Shown here piece after piece: positions 63,929-64,000 of a stretch of DNA of 64,000 nt. This DNA is from Phocaeicola dorei (GTDB taxonomy: Bacteria > Bacteroidota > Bacteroidia > Bacteroidales > Bacteroidaceae). The stretch is taken from assembly GCF_013009555.1 (NCBI RefSeq), contig NZ_CP046176.1, positions 3,627,501 through 3,691,500 of the forward strand, in the 5' to 3' direction. The notes below the pieces were generated by a model, which did no database searches, was not told where the DNA came from, and saw only the letters and a list, made by a program, of their open reading frames with translations. Position 1 is the stretch's first letter. Each line of letters begins with the position of its first letter. Made by a program: the position numbers and the translations under genes.

Positions 63929-64000
63929 CTAAACTTCGGGAACACCTTCCTGCTTGCGCAGCACATACACCGCATGAGAGTGCTTTCCCTCTTTGTCCAA
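63929..64000 (-). CDS. Unidentified protein, C-terminal end
   Basis: 24 codons including the stop TAG (63929-63931), running off the right edge. The visible end is LDKEGKHSHAVYVLRKQEG and then VPEV. Coding is supported by the codon pattern and by position convergent to the efflux operon; I do not recognise the family. Confidence 0.55.
   Translation of the reverse strand: MDKEGKHSHAVYVLRKQEGVPEV

Noticed and set aside
1..64000. CRISPR array, rRNA or tRNA genes, antibiotic-resistance gene such as tetQ or ermF
   Set aside because: No regularly spaced direct repeats, no rRNA-like stretches and no such resistance proteins were seen; the element carries rteB-like genes without tetQ.

Overview
The window looks like a Bacteroides/Phocaeicola-type gut Bacteroidota chromosome. 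The evidence is the trp gene order B-E-G-D-C-F-A, Bacteroides-type promoters (TAnnTTTG at -7), SusC/SusD genes with an ECF sigma and FecR-type anti-sigma, a GldE homologue beside mutY and ssb, and a CTnDOT-type integrase and RteB-like regulator on an integrated element. Genus is inferred from gene content, not from a marker gene.

Layout. 1-5489: tryptophan operon (3' end of trpB, then trpE, G, D, C, F, A). 5490-6158: non-coding stretch with a 387-bp element bounded by 60-bp inverted repeats. 6159-9888: cytoplasmic L-asparaginase and an OmpR/PhoB-type two-component pair. 9960-10361: promoter, cobalamin riboswitch, a 27-codon ORF and a terminator, with no recognisable target gene. 10360-13927 (minus): phosphopantetheinyl transferase, GldE-like CBS/CorC protein, SSB, MutY. 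14107-16195: HU-type protein, a 30-residue very basic protein and RNase G. 16367-17722 (minus): cell-wall amidase and TlpA-like thioredoxin.

17845-33380 is an integrated mobilizable element of about 15.5 kb, bounded by a 13-bp direct repeat. It carries, from the right end, an IntDOT-like tyrosine recombinase, a RhuM-like small protein, a primase-helicase ATPase, a primase gene split by a group II intron, a MobC-like protein and relaxase, the remnant of an AraC/aldo-keto reductase pair, an AraC regulator divergent from a three-gene operon (metallo-beta-lactamase-fold protein plus two different small radical SAM proteins), a 5'-truncated rteA and an intact rteB. The radical SAM pair with its MBL partner is the most unusual cargo.

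33563-39403: DUF6064-like membrane protein, then lysS-gpsA-pgi and a HAD phosphatase. 39516-48189 (minus): a polysaccharide-utilization locus of sigma factor, FecR anti-sigma, SusC with STN domain, SusD and an alpha/beta-hydrolase esterase; a plus-strand promoter and intrinsic terminator between fecR and susC predict a cis-antisense small RNA. 48304-56022: ROK-family repressor divergent from a sialic-acid catabolic operon (aldolase, AGE-type epimerase, MFS transporter, nagB, and a fusion of a NagB-like domain lacking its catalytic residues to a PIG-L/LmbE deacetylase domain). 56198-63663: DUF2400 protein, AraC regulator and a divergent RND efflux operon (lipoprotein adaptor, pump, TolC-type outer-membrane protein). 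The window ends in an inverted-repeat element and the 3' end of an unidentified minus-strand gene.

How it fits together: the nan operon converts sialic acid to ManNAc, GlcNAc and finally fructose-6-phosphate, and the neighbouring SusC/D locus with an esterase may supply acylated glycans, although this link is inference. The mobile element separates tlpA from the DUF6064 gene, which would otherwise be divergent neighbours.
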